Positions 10,997 through 22,715 of a stretch of DNA of 64,000 nt are shown piece by piece. The notes below the pieces were generated by a model. The model worked only from the letters and a program-made list of their open reading frames with translations. It had not been told where the DNA came from and made no database searches. Made by a program: the position numbers and the translations under genes. The stretch's first letter is position 1. Each line of letters opens with the position of its first letter. Origin of the DNA: Cunninghamella blakesleeana (Eukaryota > Mucoromycota > Mucoromycetes > Mucorales > Cunninghamellaceae). The stretch covers positions 3,555,501-3,619,500 of the forward strand of contig JAFCIZ010000002.1 in assembly GCA_017871115.1 (NCBI GenBank), written 5' to 3'.

Positions 10997-11221
10997 CATG
11001 ATATATATATTTAGATGATAATTTAAATGATACATGATGTATCTTTCTTTTTGTTTTTTGTTTTTTTTATTGTTATTAGTATTAGTATTTATTAAACTAA
11101 ATTAAACTAAACTAAATAAAATAAAATAAACTAAAATGAAGTAAAATAAAATAAAATAGAATAGAATAAATAAATAAATAAATAATGAAACACGTAGGAT
11201 TTTGATTTTTCTTTCTTTCTT
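10092..11221. other. intergenic stretch with T19A19 palindrome
   Basis: I see no gene. It contains the upstream region of the CCHC microgene, GA-rich tracts (about 10275-10290 and 10743-10780), and a perfect T19A19 palindrome at 10959-10996. From 11096 to 11190 AAACTAAAT/AAATA-like short repeats precede the F-box gene stop. The open frame at 10306-10527 is Lys/Phe-rich with no recognisable domain and was not accepted. Confidence 0.5.
10959..10996. repeat. perfect T19A19 palindrome
   Basis: Nineteen T followed by nineteen A, a perfect self-complementary tract. Such tracts exclude nucleosomes and can form hairpins; a repeat-length artefact of assembly is also possible. Confidence 0.85.
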
Positions 11222-12082
11222 TTAAGCATATAAAGAACTAGGAGATGCAGATGAAGTGGTGGTAGTAGTAGTAGCAGTAGTAGCAGTAGCAGTACTAGGC
11301 GATGATAATAATCGTTGTTTTATTCTTGATGATGAATCTAAATGATCTTGGACTCTTTTTTGACCAAGCAAAGATTTGTGGGTAATAAGATGTCGATTAT
11401 TAGCTAAAAAGGAAACGATGGATTGAAGTTGAGTCATTTTTTTATTATTTATTTCTTCTTCCGATGATGATGGATGGTCTGTGCTGCTGTTATTTAAAGT
11501 TGTATACCATTCATTTAATCTTTCGAAAGGTGGATCATCCAGAGTATATTGATGAAATAATGATATCATAAAAGTCACCTTATCTTCATCGTACTTTTTC
11601 TTTTTTAAAAAACCGTGCTGTGATAACAATTCGTCATATACTTCAGGTTCAATGCAATATTGTCGAAATGTAATAGGAATATTATTATCTTGTTGTAAAA
11701 GAATTAAAGTTGCCGTAAAAACACACAAGTGATACACCATATCATCAATCACTCCCATGTTAGTTTCCAATTGAATTTTATCTACAGAATGAGCAAATTG
11801 ATCAAATATAAAAAAGTATCCTTTCCATGTCAAAGGTAGCCGTATTAATGTTAAATGATGGATCCCATAATGCCGTGTTATTTGAGGTACCAGTTGTTTG
11901 ATAAAAGTATCTGTAATCCGCGTGTCTTGAATGGGAAATAATATATGGCTCCATATTTTAGGATTGTTATAAACTACCTGATGTAGCTTTTTACAAGTCT
12001 GACCTATTGTTTGAACATCTTGTAAATGTAAATAGCGTATGATTTTTAAAAAAATGCTTTCATCTAATTTATGAATGGACAT
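11222..12082 (-). CDS. F-box protein
   Basis: Intronless gene of 286 residues. An F-box covers about residues 5-48: hydrophobic LDESIFLKIIRYL, then the L-x-x-V-Q/T-x-x-x-C-K-x-L core and a trailing Pro and Trp, as expected of a Skp1-binding motif. F-box proteins select substrates for SCF ubiquitin ligases. The middle (about 50-200) is helical with no recognisable LRR or WD repeats, so the substrate cannot be named. The C-terminus is a Thr/Ser/Ala-rich tract encoded by imperfect ACT/GCT-type repeats. The start is the first Met and gives the F-box its normal N-terminal place. A second, unrelated F-box gene lies at 56.4 kb. Confidence 0.75.
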   Translation of the reverse strand: MSIHKLDESIFLKIIRYLHLQDVQTIGQTCKKLHQVVYNNPKIWSHILFPIQDTRITDTFIKQLVPQITRHYGIHHLTLIRLPLTWKGYFFIFDQFAHSVDKIQLETNMGVIDDMVYHLCVFTATLILLQQDNNIPITFRQYCIEPEVYDELLSQHGFLKKKKYDEDKVTFMISLFHQYTLDDPPFERLNEWYTTLNNSSTDHPSSSEEEINNKKMTQLQSIVSFLANNRHLITHKSLLGQKRVQDHLDSSSRIKQRLLSSPSTATATTATTTTTTSSASPSSLYA

Positions 12083-12636
12083 TATAAAATAGTAGTTGTT
12101 AAAAAGAAAGGAAAAAGAAAAAAAAAAAAAAGTGAGGAGAGTGAAAAAAAAAAAAGAGATAAAAAATATTTTTCAATCTCTTTTTTTTTTTTTCTCACCC
12201 AAAAAAAAATAAGGTACAAAAAAAGAAGTAAAAGAGAAATTATACTAAAAACACAAAAGAAGTCTACTGTAACACACACATAGAAAGGTTCTTTTAAAAA
12301 AAGCTTAATATTTCAAATTATGAATAAATAAATAGGTTATTATCTTTATTATATAAATTCTCCATAAAGGAATTTCTATATTAAAAAAGAGGGCCCTTAT
12401 TAATAAATAAATTTTTTGCCACCATACTTTTTTTCAACTCCTTGCTCGTATTATTTTAAACTTTTTTCTTAAAAAAATGGTATCAAATGATGTTGCATGA
12501 TTTCATTTCTTATATAAAGTAATCAAAGTGTAATTATCCGATAATTTTTTTTCTGGGTATACAGTGTTGTTATTGTTATTATTGTTGTTGTTTTTGTTGT
12601 TGTATTATAAATGATTTGTTTATTATTTTTTTTTTT
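12083..12636. other. intergenic stretch, no gene seen
   Basis: This holds the upstream region of the F-box gene and the 3' flank of the MIC12-like gene. Purine-rich A/G tracts at 12090-12290 produce overlapping Lys-rich and Phe-rich open frames on the two strands, which I treat as spurious. Confidence 0.55.
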
Positions 12637-13081
12637 TTAGCCAAAGAGTTTATTTAGTAGATTCGCCAATTGATAAATACCAAGGTTCCATTCATGTTGT
12701 ACGTATTGTATCATCCAATGATATTGAGAGGAAGAAGAATAATAATACGGATTTTTTTTCATTCTTTTTATAAATGCCTTTTTTAATAAGAAGGGAAAAA
12801 ATAAAAATATAAAGTATAAATATATAAATATTTGTTTATTTGTTTATTTATTTTTAAATTACCTCATCTCTTAATAAATAAGGGACACCACTTTTTATTT
12901 CATACCCGAGTTTCATTTGTTCTATTTGTTGCTTCATCATTCTTGTATTTATTTCAGCTTGCTGTTTTAATGTAGTATTTCCAAAAATAATTATCATGCT
13001 TCCTCCTACTACTCCCGTTAAAAATGAACGCATTTGTTTTTTTTCTATTGTTTGTTTAGTTGTATACCATCCTTTGTTCAT
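12637..13081 (-). CDS. MIC12: MIC12/Aim5-like subunit of the mitochondrial MICOS complex
   Basis: Two exons, 13081-12863 and 12777-12637, joined in phase 0 across an 85-bp intron (GTAATT donor, AAAAAG acceptor), give 119 residues. Residues about 19-36 (SFLTGVVGGSMIIIFG) form one Gly-rich membrane segment, followed by a polar helix rich in Gln and Met. The second exon carries H-E-W-N-L-G-I near the C-terminus. A short Gly-rich N-terminal membrane helix followed by a Gln-rich stretch and a terminal WNxxI motif is the pattern of fungal Mic12/Aim5 and animal MIC13, which link MICOS subcomplexes at crista junctions. Assignment rests on motif layout, not on a full alignment. Without the second exon the frame ends after 75 residues and loses the diagnostic WN motif. 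Confidence 0.55.
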
Positions 13082-13248
13082 ATTAACTAGGCAAAAATTA
13101 AAATTTAATATGAGAGGAGGAGGAAAAAAGGTAGAAAATAATTTTATTTTATTTTTATTTTTTTATTTTTTTTTTAAAAAAAAAGAATTAATCCATTATT
13201 ATTGGCCGATAAAGTTGACTGCTAAAACATATAGAATATATGATACAT

Positions 13249-13292
<44 letters not shown>

Positions 13293-13381
13293 GTATGTAT
13301 ATAATGAATAATATATAAGCTAATTCAATAATCAATATATTTTAGTATTGTTATTTTTATTGTTATTTTCCTTCCAATATA

Positions 13382-13412
<31 letters not shown>

Positions 13413-13415
13413 TGA
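13082..13415. other. short intergenic gap with AT repeats
   Basis: Lies between the MIC12-like start and the stop of the M28-like gene. AT dinucleotide tracts at about 13248-13282 and 13385-13412 lie in what is probably the M28-like gene's 3' UTR. Nothing else is seen. Confidence 0.5.
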
Positions 13416-16400
13416 TTATATATGTAAGGTATCATGAGCTGTCATGATCATAGCGGTCACCCGTTCTTCCATTTGACGAGTATATACAGGATCTTGCTTC
13501 TGAATGGCATGTACAATTGAAGGAAAAAGAATAGTGGTAGTAGGTGCATCCAATTGAGGACTGTAAATAGCATGTTTTAACCAAGGGCGGTGATCATCAG
13601 AAGGGGAACCCAAAGGATCCAAAAAACTACGTTCAAATCGAGTTACTGCTTGGTTATGTCTTTTCATGTGCTTTTTCAATTTTTTACTATAATGTTGTTT
13701 CACTTTTAATTGTCGTCGGTATTTTTCGGCTTTACGATAGAAAAATCCACTTGATGATTGTAACATCAATAAGGAGGTGGTTAATGATGGTAATGGACGG
13801 CAATCATGAGTGGCGCTTAGTTCATCTGCATAATGTAATAGTAAGCTAGCGTAATCGGTTGGATACATGGGTAATAATTGCTCACTGGATAGTCTTAACG
13901 TTAATAATCCAACTATACGAACCATTGCTTGATGATATGTAAAGGTACTATCTCCAAACTTATTCATCCAATCCAGGCTATTATAAATAGTAATGGTAAT
14001 ATAAATGAGATCATGATTTATATCATTCTAATTATTATTCATTATCTCGACTTACTTGTCTTCTTCACTGTTAGATACACCAAACTGATTACTTTTAAAT
14101 CGAAGTGAAAGAGTAGGAACACCAACATGTTGAAAAAAGGCAAACCCATCATTATTTACCTTTAAAGGATCAATTAATACTGTATTATAAGGATATTGAA
14201 TAGTTGAACTATCATCTTTATTTCCTTCTTCTTCTCCGCCATCTTCTTCCTGTTGCTGATGTAAAGTTATATTAGTTATACATGTTGATGATAATTCTGT
14301 TGTTATAAAAGATGATGAAGGTGGCGATGAAATATATTTATTTTTTTTCCAAGCATCATAAATAGATTGACTTTGCTGTGGGTCAAATACATCTTGTGTT
14401 ACTTGATAAAGTAATCTATGGAGTAATGGTGAACCTTGCGCATCAAATAGATTTCCTGAAACACTACCAACATCAATATAAGCAATGGATTGTTCATATA
14501 CCCACTCTTTGTGTAACTCTACCCATTCAGTAGATCCTACTAAACCATAACTACTTGCATCCCATGATATTAAAATAATAGATCTATTGGGTCGCCACCC
14601 TTTTTTTAACAATTGACCCAAAGTGCGAACTAATTCATGCTAAAAAATATATTAAAAAATAGAAAAAAAAATAGAAAAAAATAGTGAATTAATGAGACAC
14701 CATATCAAATCAGATGAGTGATGATGATAATATATATAAATGTATATGTATATATATATATATATTATAACAAAAAAAAAAAAAAAAAAAGAGAGAGAGA
14801 GAGAAAAAGAGTATTCTTTTACCATAATGGCAGATGAGGAAGCGCTTTCAATAATACCCGAAGAAGAAAAGGAGTCGCGTTGACAACCAATAATAATAGA
14901 TTTAAAAGTATCAATTTGACCAGGAATACGAGCAATAACATTTTCAATTGGAACAGCTTGATAGAGGTTTTGATTGATTAAGCGAATTCTTGTTGAGCTA
15001 GGCCCAGAATGAAAAAGAATAGTATTTTGTTGATTATCCCCGCCTTGCCATGTTTGAGGAGGATCAAGTATACCATATCCATTTGTTAACTTTAATAACT
15101 GACTAGCTTGATCCCAAGAAATAGGTAAAGAAGGAATATTTGGTAATACGTTTGTTTTATTCTGTTGATGTTTATTATCATCATTGTCAGTATGAGTAGA
15201 AGGAATTCCTACACCGGATGACCAAGGATCACCCACCATAATGGCTTTATTCATTACAGAAGCATAAGGTACAGAATAGTTTGGCCGCCAAGGTCCATTA
15301 GGATAAGCATCTTGTTCTTTTTTATGTTCTACAGGTCCATCCATATCTCCTGGATCTGCATAAATTAAAACCCCGATACAACCATGTTTCTCAGCTAGCA
15401 TCACTTTTGTCCCTGTCATGATGGAAGCTTGATCCATTTCCCCACCTCCGCGTATTAAAGCTATTGTACCATTCAGTTGGATCCCTTGTTGTATTAAATA
15501 ATTAAAATCATTGATGGTACCATAATTCACATAAACAATAGGTCCTGTAACGTTTCCATCTTTAGAATATGCTATATAAATAAATAAATAAAATTATGAT
15601 TTATAAATATAAATAAAACAAAAAAAAAGATGAATGCTTCATTATCAAGTATTTATTTATAGTTTATTGCTTTATTGATCCATTTTATTTCATTACCATG
15701 AAAAGGAATAGAAGAATCTTTTATAGAATGAGATGTCTGATAAAGAATAGATGATGATGATTGTTGTTGATCAAGAATGGAGATTTCATGATACAAAGGT
15801 TTATTTAAAGTTGGATAAAACGTTTCTATTTGTAAATCCGTCATACCGAATTCTTGCCATTTTAATAAAGTTAAATTTGCCAAAGATTGATCATCAATTG
15901 AGCCTGCTAATCTTTTTTGACTTCCAAAATAATTTAAATGATCTTTTAAATAAAGGGTGGATGGTATATCTTTTATAAGTCGACTTGCATCATCAATAGA
16001 TATACCTAAAATAAAAAGATAATAGAATGAAGCAAGAAAAGTGAAAGAAAAAAAAAAAAAGCTTAATCATTGGTAATCACCTTTTTGTTGGTATTATTAC
16101 AAGTCTTATATCCTATCTTACTTTCGTGTACATAACTCCAAAAATATAAAAACCGATTAAAACAAAATAAAGATATCAATATAAAACAAGTTGTTAAAAA
16201 TAATTTAATGATTGTACGATGATCTACTTCACTTCCTCTTCTATGCTTTGTAGAAGGGGATGGTGAAAGAGGAATAGTTCTATAATGGTGATTATGATTA
16301 TTATTGTTGTTGTTGGTACTAATTGAAAGAAGGCCATTATTACTACCACTACCGCCACCACTACCACTGATATTATTATTATTAGGATCCAAAATAACTG

Positions 16401-16518
16401 GTGATAATAAACTACGTGAAGATGGCCTTCTATGTCTCTTTGGTGTTAATCTTTTTTCAACATCATTATTTACTTCATTAATACTATGGTAACTAGGTGT
16501 TGGTTTCATTGTTTTCAC
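13416..16518 (-). CDS. transferrin-receptor-like (Tre1/Tre2-like) M28 pseudopeptidase
   Basis: Type II membrane protein related to glutamate carboxypeptidase II, transferrin receptor and yeast Tre1/Tre2. Exons 16518-16101, 16005-15697, 15571-14823, 14639-14056 and 13977-13416 sum to 873 residues. Order: a cytosolic tail (1-102) with Asn/Ser/Gly repeats, a membrane helix (about 103-127), a PA domain (around 250-330), an M28 peptidase-like domain (about 440-710) and the helical C-terminal dimerisation domain. The fold landmarks are clear (GWRP, SWDA, GLVGSTEW), but the metal site is destroyed. The His of GGHRDS is Gln473, the Asp of GGID is Ile483, the catalytic and bridging Glu pair after SWDA is Ser521-Ser522, the next Asp ligand is Gly550, and the YHS ligand region lacks His. 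Yeast Tre1/2 are likewise inactive and act as Rsp5 adaptors for metal-transporter turnover. Here a Pro-Thr-Pro-Ser-Tyr motif (6-10) only loosely resembles a PY motif. Confidence 0.85.
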
Positions 16519-17830
16519 ATTAAAATATAAAAAAAGGAAAAAAAAGAAAAAAGGAAAAGAATGGAAGAAGAAGAAAATAAATAATAAGTGAGGTTTGTTA
16601 TTATATATATTAAATAAATATATGCTTCCTTATTGTTTATTGCATACCATTTTGGGGGTGGATAAATAGAAGTTTCCAATGAAAAAAGATATTTCGTTTC
16701 ATCTTATGATCTTAATAATAATAATAAAAAAAAAAAGGTCTGAGAATAAAAGAAGGAAGGAAAGTTGAAAAACAAGATTTTTTTTTAATTTATATATAAA
16801 AATCAACTATAATGATTTAAATTTCATTATTGAATTTTGATTGGTAGATCATTTTTTAATGTACATGTATACATATATCATGACTTGATGAACATTTTAG
16901 ATAATTAAATAAAAATCTATAAACAAGAAAAAAAAAAAATACCAAGGTTCAAACCATATATTTATCTTTTTCTATTGATATTAGTAGTGTCAATTTGAAA
17001 TCTTGACACGTATACAACATTTTTGCTCTCTATTTGTTACTAATCTTTATAGGGTGGTAATAGGTACTGACTAATTCATTAAGAGTAATAATAACCCAAG
17101 CATATATATATATATATATTTGCATATAATAATAAATTAATTGATTTAATATTTTAAAAAAGCCATGACATGTCCATTCTCTATTAGCTGATCTATTTTT
17201 ATAAGGTGATCTTGGAAATTGATGGATTAATTTAAAAGTTCATTTTCAATATTATATGGATTAAAAGACGAAAAATAACAAACAAATACAAGTAGAATAG
17301 CTGAATATATACTTTTTAATGAATAAATAAAAAGTACTGAATATTTATCGATATATATATACATGTTTAGGGAGTATTTGTTGATAGATCAACATTATTT
17401 TATTTTTCTTTTCGCTTTGATAATGGTATTCATATATAAGGCAACTATACAAGGATGATGAAATTCTAAAGTATATAAAAAAAATTTAAAAATAATATAT
17501 TATATAATGTTAATAATAGCCAAAAAAAATCAAAGGTGTGTTTTTAAATAAAAATAATAATACGCACCATCATTTACCTCCTGCGAAAAAAAAAGAAAGA
17601 GCATAAAAAAAAAATCAATGGTTTTGCATTGTTTAATTTAAAAATAAAGGTATTTTAAAGTCCGTCATTTTTTTTAAAAAAATGATACGCAAGCTATTTT
17701 TTTTTTCTTTTTTTTTTTTCCTCAATACTTTTTTGTAATCTATTGACTTGTATTTTTATATTTAAATTAATTATTTATTAGCCTATATAAAATATACATA
17801 TTCATCCTATTTATATATAGTAATAATATA
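16519..17830. other. divergent intergenic region
   Basis: About 1.3 kb between the starts of the M28-like gene (minus) and the UBX gene (plus), so it should hold both promoters. It is AT-rich with poly(T) runs at about 17698-17719. I see no third gene and no recognisable operator. Confidence 0.5.
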
Positions 17831-18917
17831 ATGGAGCCTACTGATGAAATAAAAGATAATGAAACAACAACTCCCCCTCCTCCTCCACCTATTGAAAAAA
17901 ATGAAGTAGATCGTCAAGTACAGGTATTTAGTCCTCCTGCTAATGCACCTTCTACTCCAGGTAAGGAAAAACTATAAAGTAGAAAAAATCATAATATTAT
18001 TCAATAATAGTATCTTAATCATTCGATTTGAATCTTTATATATGTACATGTATTAGCTGAAGTACCTGAATCCTTTTTCAAACTTGATTCTAATCAAGTT
18101 GCTAAATTATATAAAGCCCAAGTTGCTTATCGACAAGCACTCGAAGATGCGTAAGTAAAAGAATAAATATTATAAATACTACTTTTTAATTAATAAGCTT
18201 TTATTTACATGTAATTATTCTAGTCCACTTAAAACTCAAAAAATGCGTAATATTGAAGAATTAGAAAAAATGAAAAAATATCCAAAGACAACGATTCGAG
18301 TTCGATTACCTGATCATACAATACTTCAAGCAGTTTTTGAATCTAAAGAAAAAGGTAATGTATACATGTAAGAAAAATAAAAAAGAAGGAAAAGGAAATG
18401 AAAACAAAGGTTATATATATATATATATAATTGTTTTCCTTTTATTTTGTATTATGTTTAATGGTCTAGTGGCTGCAATGTATGAATTTATTGGATCTAC
18501 CTTAGCTACACCTGATAGAGCGTTTTTATTATGCCTTCCACCTCGTACTAAATTGACGGAACCTGAAATTACCATTTATAAGGCTGGTTTGGCTCCTGCT
18601 TCAAATGTTTTATTAGTATGGTTAGATCCAAAAGCCGGCCCTAAAGGTAATCGTTAATACTAATATTATATATAGCATTTTATTCTAGTTTATTCATATC
18701 AACTTCTTTTTCTATTTTCTTTGATTCTCTACTTTAAATAGGACAACCTATTCTTAAACAAGACTATTTGGATAAAATAAAACCACTAGACCCTCCATCT
18801 AACAACAACAATCAATCTAATCCACCAACTCCTCCGCCAAAAGAATCATCATCAACATCGTCATCTAATGTTAAATCCGTACCAAAATGGTTAAAGAAAG
18901 GATTATTTAAAAAATAA
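17831..18917 (+). CDS. UBX4: UBX-domain protein of the Ubx4/TUG (ASPSCR1) family, short form
   Basis: Cofactor of the AAA ATPase Cdc48/p97. Five exons (17831-17960, 18057-18150, 18224-18354, 18470-18646, 18742-18917) give 235 residues. A Pro-rich N-terminus is followed by a conserved helix and then the UBX domain starting at YPKTTIRVRLPDHTILQAVF, with strand-turn motifs (FLLCLPP, LAPASNVLLVW). The protein ends in VPKWLKK, a tail also present in mammalian TUG, which strongly supports the subfamily. It lacks the N-terminal ubiquitin-like domains of TUG and is shorter than yeast Ubx4 (about 416 residues). The first ATG lies about 10 bp after a TATATATAG-rich leader; no upstream coding exon was found. 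The family is linked to Cdc48-dependent degradation and membrane traffic. Confidence 0.85.
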
Positions 18918-19751
18918 AAAGAAATAAATATTAGCTTTTTTTTAATAATAATATTTAGTTGAGTATAAAGGACTGAATTGATTTTATTAAAGCCAAATAC
19001 AGCATTGTTATTTATTCAAATAGTATACATTAGACTTTATCCTTAAAGAAATGGAGTTATTTTATAATTGTATGTGTGTTTATGAATATGCTTACATTTG
19101 ATATATAATAGTTTTTACTAAAGAGATTAATCAAGCTATCATCATTTATTTGGATAGCTTATTACTATGATATTTACATTACTATGGAAAGAAAATGACT
19201 CTGTTTCATAATATGAATGTTTATATATGAGTTATTTATTTCATTCATGTCACTCTTAGTAAATAATAAATATGTTACATATAAATGATTGTATATATTA
19301 TATATTAGCTCAAATATTCCCTATTAATATACTGTTTCATTAATTTATTTTTAGTATGTGTTCTTAATTTTTATTTTTTCAAGTACTTGTACTCATATTG
19401 TAACTCTATATAAATAAATAGGTAAATAAATAACCATCATCGCTGCCGTAACATTTATACTGATTGAGTAAATGAAATTAGATTATAAAAATAGCTAAAA
19501 TAAATGATGTAAAAAAGGATAAAAGGATAAAAGGAATAAAATGATCTTTTAAAAAAATGCCAAGCTTCCTTTATTTTATTATTTTATTATCTATTTTAAG
19601 TAAAATTATAAATTGAATATTATAAACCATCTGCTTTATATATATATATATGATGAGAAGAAAAAAAAAAAAAAGATATAAAAATGGTAAAATTTTCGAT
19701 TTTTCATTTCTTTTTCTTTTATACATATATACACAATAATATAAATCAAAT
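18918..19751. other. intergenic stretch, no gene seen
   Basis: This is the UBX gene 3' flank and the CipC-like promoter. A TATATATATATATAT run at about 19638-19652, roughly 100 bp before the CipC start, could serve as TATA element. No coding signal. Confidence 0.5.
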
Positions 19752-20170
19752 ATGACTTATAACGTAGAAGAATATTACCGTATCTTAGACAATGAACAAC
19801 CTACTGAAGAACACAAAGCTTCCATCACTCATGAACTTCTTGCCGGTGCTGCTGCTTTTGAAGCCATGAGACAATTCAATAAACATAAAGAAGAAAATGG
19901 TGAAGAAGTTACTCATAGCACTGCTAAGGAACTCCTTGCTGCTTTCACTGGTGCTACCGTAGATAGACTTGTTGAAACTAAAGGTTTAGATTTCATTGAT
20001 AGAGAAAAAGCTAAACAGTAAGTCCATTTTTTTAAAAAAAAAAAAAAAAGAAAAAAGAAAAATTATCACTTTTAATTTATGTTTTTTTTTATTTTTATTA
20101 AAACGTATGTAGCCATGCTAAGGAACAAGCCGAACAAATTTACGCACAAGAAACCGGGTTTAAATTTTAA
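19752..20170 (+). CDS. CipC-like (DUF3759) small protein
   Basis: Two exons, 19752-20017 and 20113-20170, give 107 residues. The intron has a GTAAGT donor inside a His codon and a TAG acceptor. The sequence carries the family's conserved core (SITHELLAGAAAFEAMR, AKELLAAFTGATVDRL and the KGLDFIDREKAK...HAKEQAE ending). CipC was first described in Aspergillus as a protein induced by concanamycin and is abundant under stress in several fungi; its biochemical function is unknown. Codon use is relatively biased (GCT, CTT, ACT), suggesting good expression. Length is typical for the family. Confidence 0.9.
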
Positions 20171-20841
20171 AACATATATATGATCATTTCATCTATTTAT
20201 AATAAATAAAGAATACTATTTGTCAAGTAAATACGCATTTTTTTATTTTTTGTGCAGTGAGCTTATTTCCTTTTATGTATAATTTATCTTTATTTGGTTA
20301 TAATCCCTCAAATTATTTCAAGTTACTATAATTATATAAAAAATTTTTTTATTTAAATCTATATATATATATAAATTGGAAAAGATCCTTTGAAACAATT
20401 TATATTAATTTTTTAAAATTTCGTACTGATTCAACTATTATATATAAAGAAAAGTAAGTAAATGCGTTAATTTTAATATATATGAACCTCTGAATATATC
20501 GGTCAATATTCAAGGTAGTTTTATAATTAACCAGTATATAGTATAGTTACGTTTTGATTCTATAGAAATTTCAGTCGATTGAGATGATTGAATATTCCTA
20601 TTTGTATACAATTAATCATTTTCTTATAAAAGGATTGAACCTCAGATAGAACTTGAGCAAAAAAAAAAAAAAAAATAATAAAAAAAAAACTAGGTTAAAA
20701 AATATTCTATTTTTTTAAATATATAAAACGCAAATCAAAGTGTTTATTTTAAGCCATATCTATTTATTTTTCAATCAGAATATGTAAAAGCATATTTTTA
20801 ATATATATATATTGCTAATATTAATATGTAATTTTTTGCAA
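20171..20841. other. convergent intergenic region
   Basis: This is the shared 3' region of the CipC-like gene (plus) and the TcdA-like gene (minus). AT-rich, with poly(A) at 20659-20690. No gene or clear terminator element was seen. Confidence 0.5.
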
Positions 20842-22715
20842 TCATAAATAGTTTGGAATTTTTTCAAATCTAGCCTGTTCATCTAATTGTCTTTCAATAA
20901 AATCCACCACATCTATTAAAAATTTTCAAAATATATAGAAATAAATATATGTTTATATCTTAGCATCGCGAAATCTGGTCATCTTTTTTATATCATTTTT
21001 AAAAAATAAAATAAAATAAAATATTGTTATTATAATTACCATCTCCATAATGTTGTCTTAAATTTGTATCTATAGGCAATATATCATGAGCACGAGATTC
21101 TTCTTTAGACATACAAACGGTGTTGACATAACTAAGAGGTTTTGATTTATCCCATCGCACTAAAGTGATTCTTTCTTGTGGTCCCGATATAACGCTTTTA
21201 CCATACCATATTTCTTCATACATATATTCAATGTCTTTTATATCAAAAGAAAATGTATCTTGTGGAAAGTGTTGCTGTTCTCTTTTTCTAAAATCTTGAT
21301 GAATCCGAGTGTATAATTTATCTCTTAATTTTAAATCTGGTAATGCGTATGCTGAAAAGTCGGCCAATTGTAATAATGTATAAGTCGTTAATGACATACC
21401 AAACATGCCTGCAATAGTTCCAAGAATAGGTTTCTTTTGTTCTTTAAAGTTATTAGGTGATTTTAATAAATTTTCATCATCTTTTATTGATACAATGCGT
21501 TGATTATCTAATTAAGAAAAAATAAAATAAAAAATAATATTTATACATGTATTAAATTTAATGATGTCTCATTATTATTATTTTATATATAATAAAAAAC
21601 AAAGCTATATATATATATATATATATTTGTTTATTTAATATATTTACCTTGTATATATTTAGGATCAATAGGTTTTTCAATAGAATAAACCACAGGAAGG
21701 TTTCGATCAATACTCAATAATTTTAATCTACGACGAATATATTTTGCAGAAGGATCGCCTGTCAAAAAAAAAAAAAAGTTGTATTAGAAAATATATTGTT
21801 TAAAAAATGAATGATGAATTATTATAATGTTCTTTATATATATATATATATATTTGCAATTTTTATTTTACCAAAACTGTCACTAATATCAGTAATTTGA
21901 ACACGAGTAGGATCTACTTTATTTCCAGGATCCAAAGCTGACACTAATGGAATTTGACGAGAATGACAATATTTTATCAGCTCTATTTTTCTATCCAAAG
22001 AAGAATGGTTTAAACAATCTACTACCATAATTTTTGAGGAAGTGGAAGGTAAAGATATATATTTAGGTTGCCAAGTATCAATAATAGGTTCAATAGTGAC
22101 AAAGGGTGCAAACTGGGCAATCATGTGCTGTAATGCCTTGATTTTATGTTGACCTAAAGTAGCTGTGGACGCTGCCGCATGACTAGATATATCTTTTGGT
22201 TTCAAAACAGAAGGATCAATTAAACGTAAATGTTGTACACCTGATCTTGCTAACATTAAAGCAGCCCAACTACCTATACTACCTACACCAATTACAATCA
22301 CACAAGCATTTCTTACTTGGCTTAATCCTTCTTCACCTAAAAACGCTTGATTTCTAGCCAACTGTTCTTCTATCAATGTTGGATCGTGTATCATATTATT
22401 ATTATTATTATTATGTTGTTGATGCTGTTGCTGTTGCTGTTTTTGTTGATTCATTAATAAAGAAGTACTATCAATTAATCCAAATTCATTAACAGAAAAG
22501 GTAGTGGAAGGTGGTAATAATTCATTTTGTTCTTGTAATATTTCTCTTTGTAGCTCTTCTTTAAAATGACGAGTTCTTGAATGACGTCTAGCTGTTTGGT
22601 AGCTATATATACTAATGGCCGTTAACGCTGAAGCCGCTATAGCTGTTAAAGTTAACTTTGTACGTTCACTAGATTTTTCTATTAATTTTATAGGATAAAG
22701 ATCTTCGATCCACAT
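20842..22715 (-). CDS. tcdA: tRNA threonylcarbamoyladenosine dehydratase (TcdA/Tcd1-Tcd2 family)
   Basis: E1-like, ATP-dependent enzyme that cyclises t6A37 of tRNA to ct6A; the yeast enzymes sit on the mitochondrial outer membrane. Exons 22715-21872, 21758-21648, 21507-21040 and 20912-20842 sum to 497 residues. An N-terminal membrane segment (about 21-40) precedes a Gln/Asn-rich linker (91-107). The adenylation domain begins near 117 with LARNQAFLGEEGL and carries the nucleotide-binding GVGSIGSW at 143-150, followed by the LRLIDPS segment and the VSALDPGNKVDPTRVQITD motif. The C-terminal part (GTIAGMFGMSL, then WDKSKPL) matches the family, and the protein ends with a short exon. Overall layout and membrane anchor resemble yeast Tcd1/Tcd2. 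Confidence 0.93.

Noticed and set aside
12071..12283. Lys-rich frame (plus) and Phe-rich frame (minus) upstream of the F-box gene
   Set aside because: Both arise from a purine-rich tract; mutual shadows.
13416..16518. Active glutamate carboxypeptidase or aminopeptidase annotation
   Set aside because: Homology is clear but the metal ligands and catalytic Glu are replaced, so peptidase activity should not be assigned.
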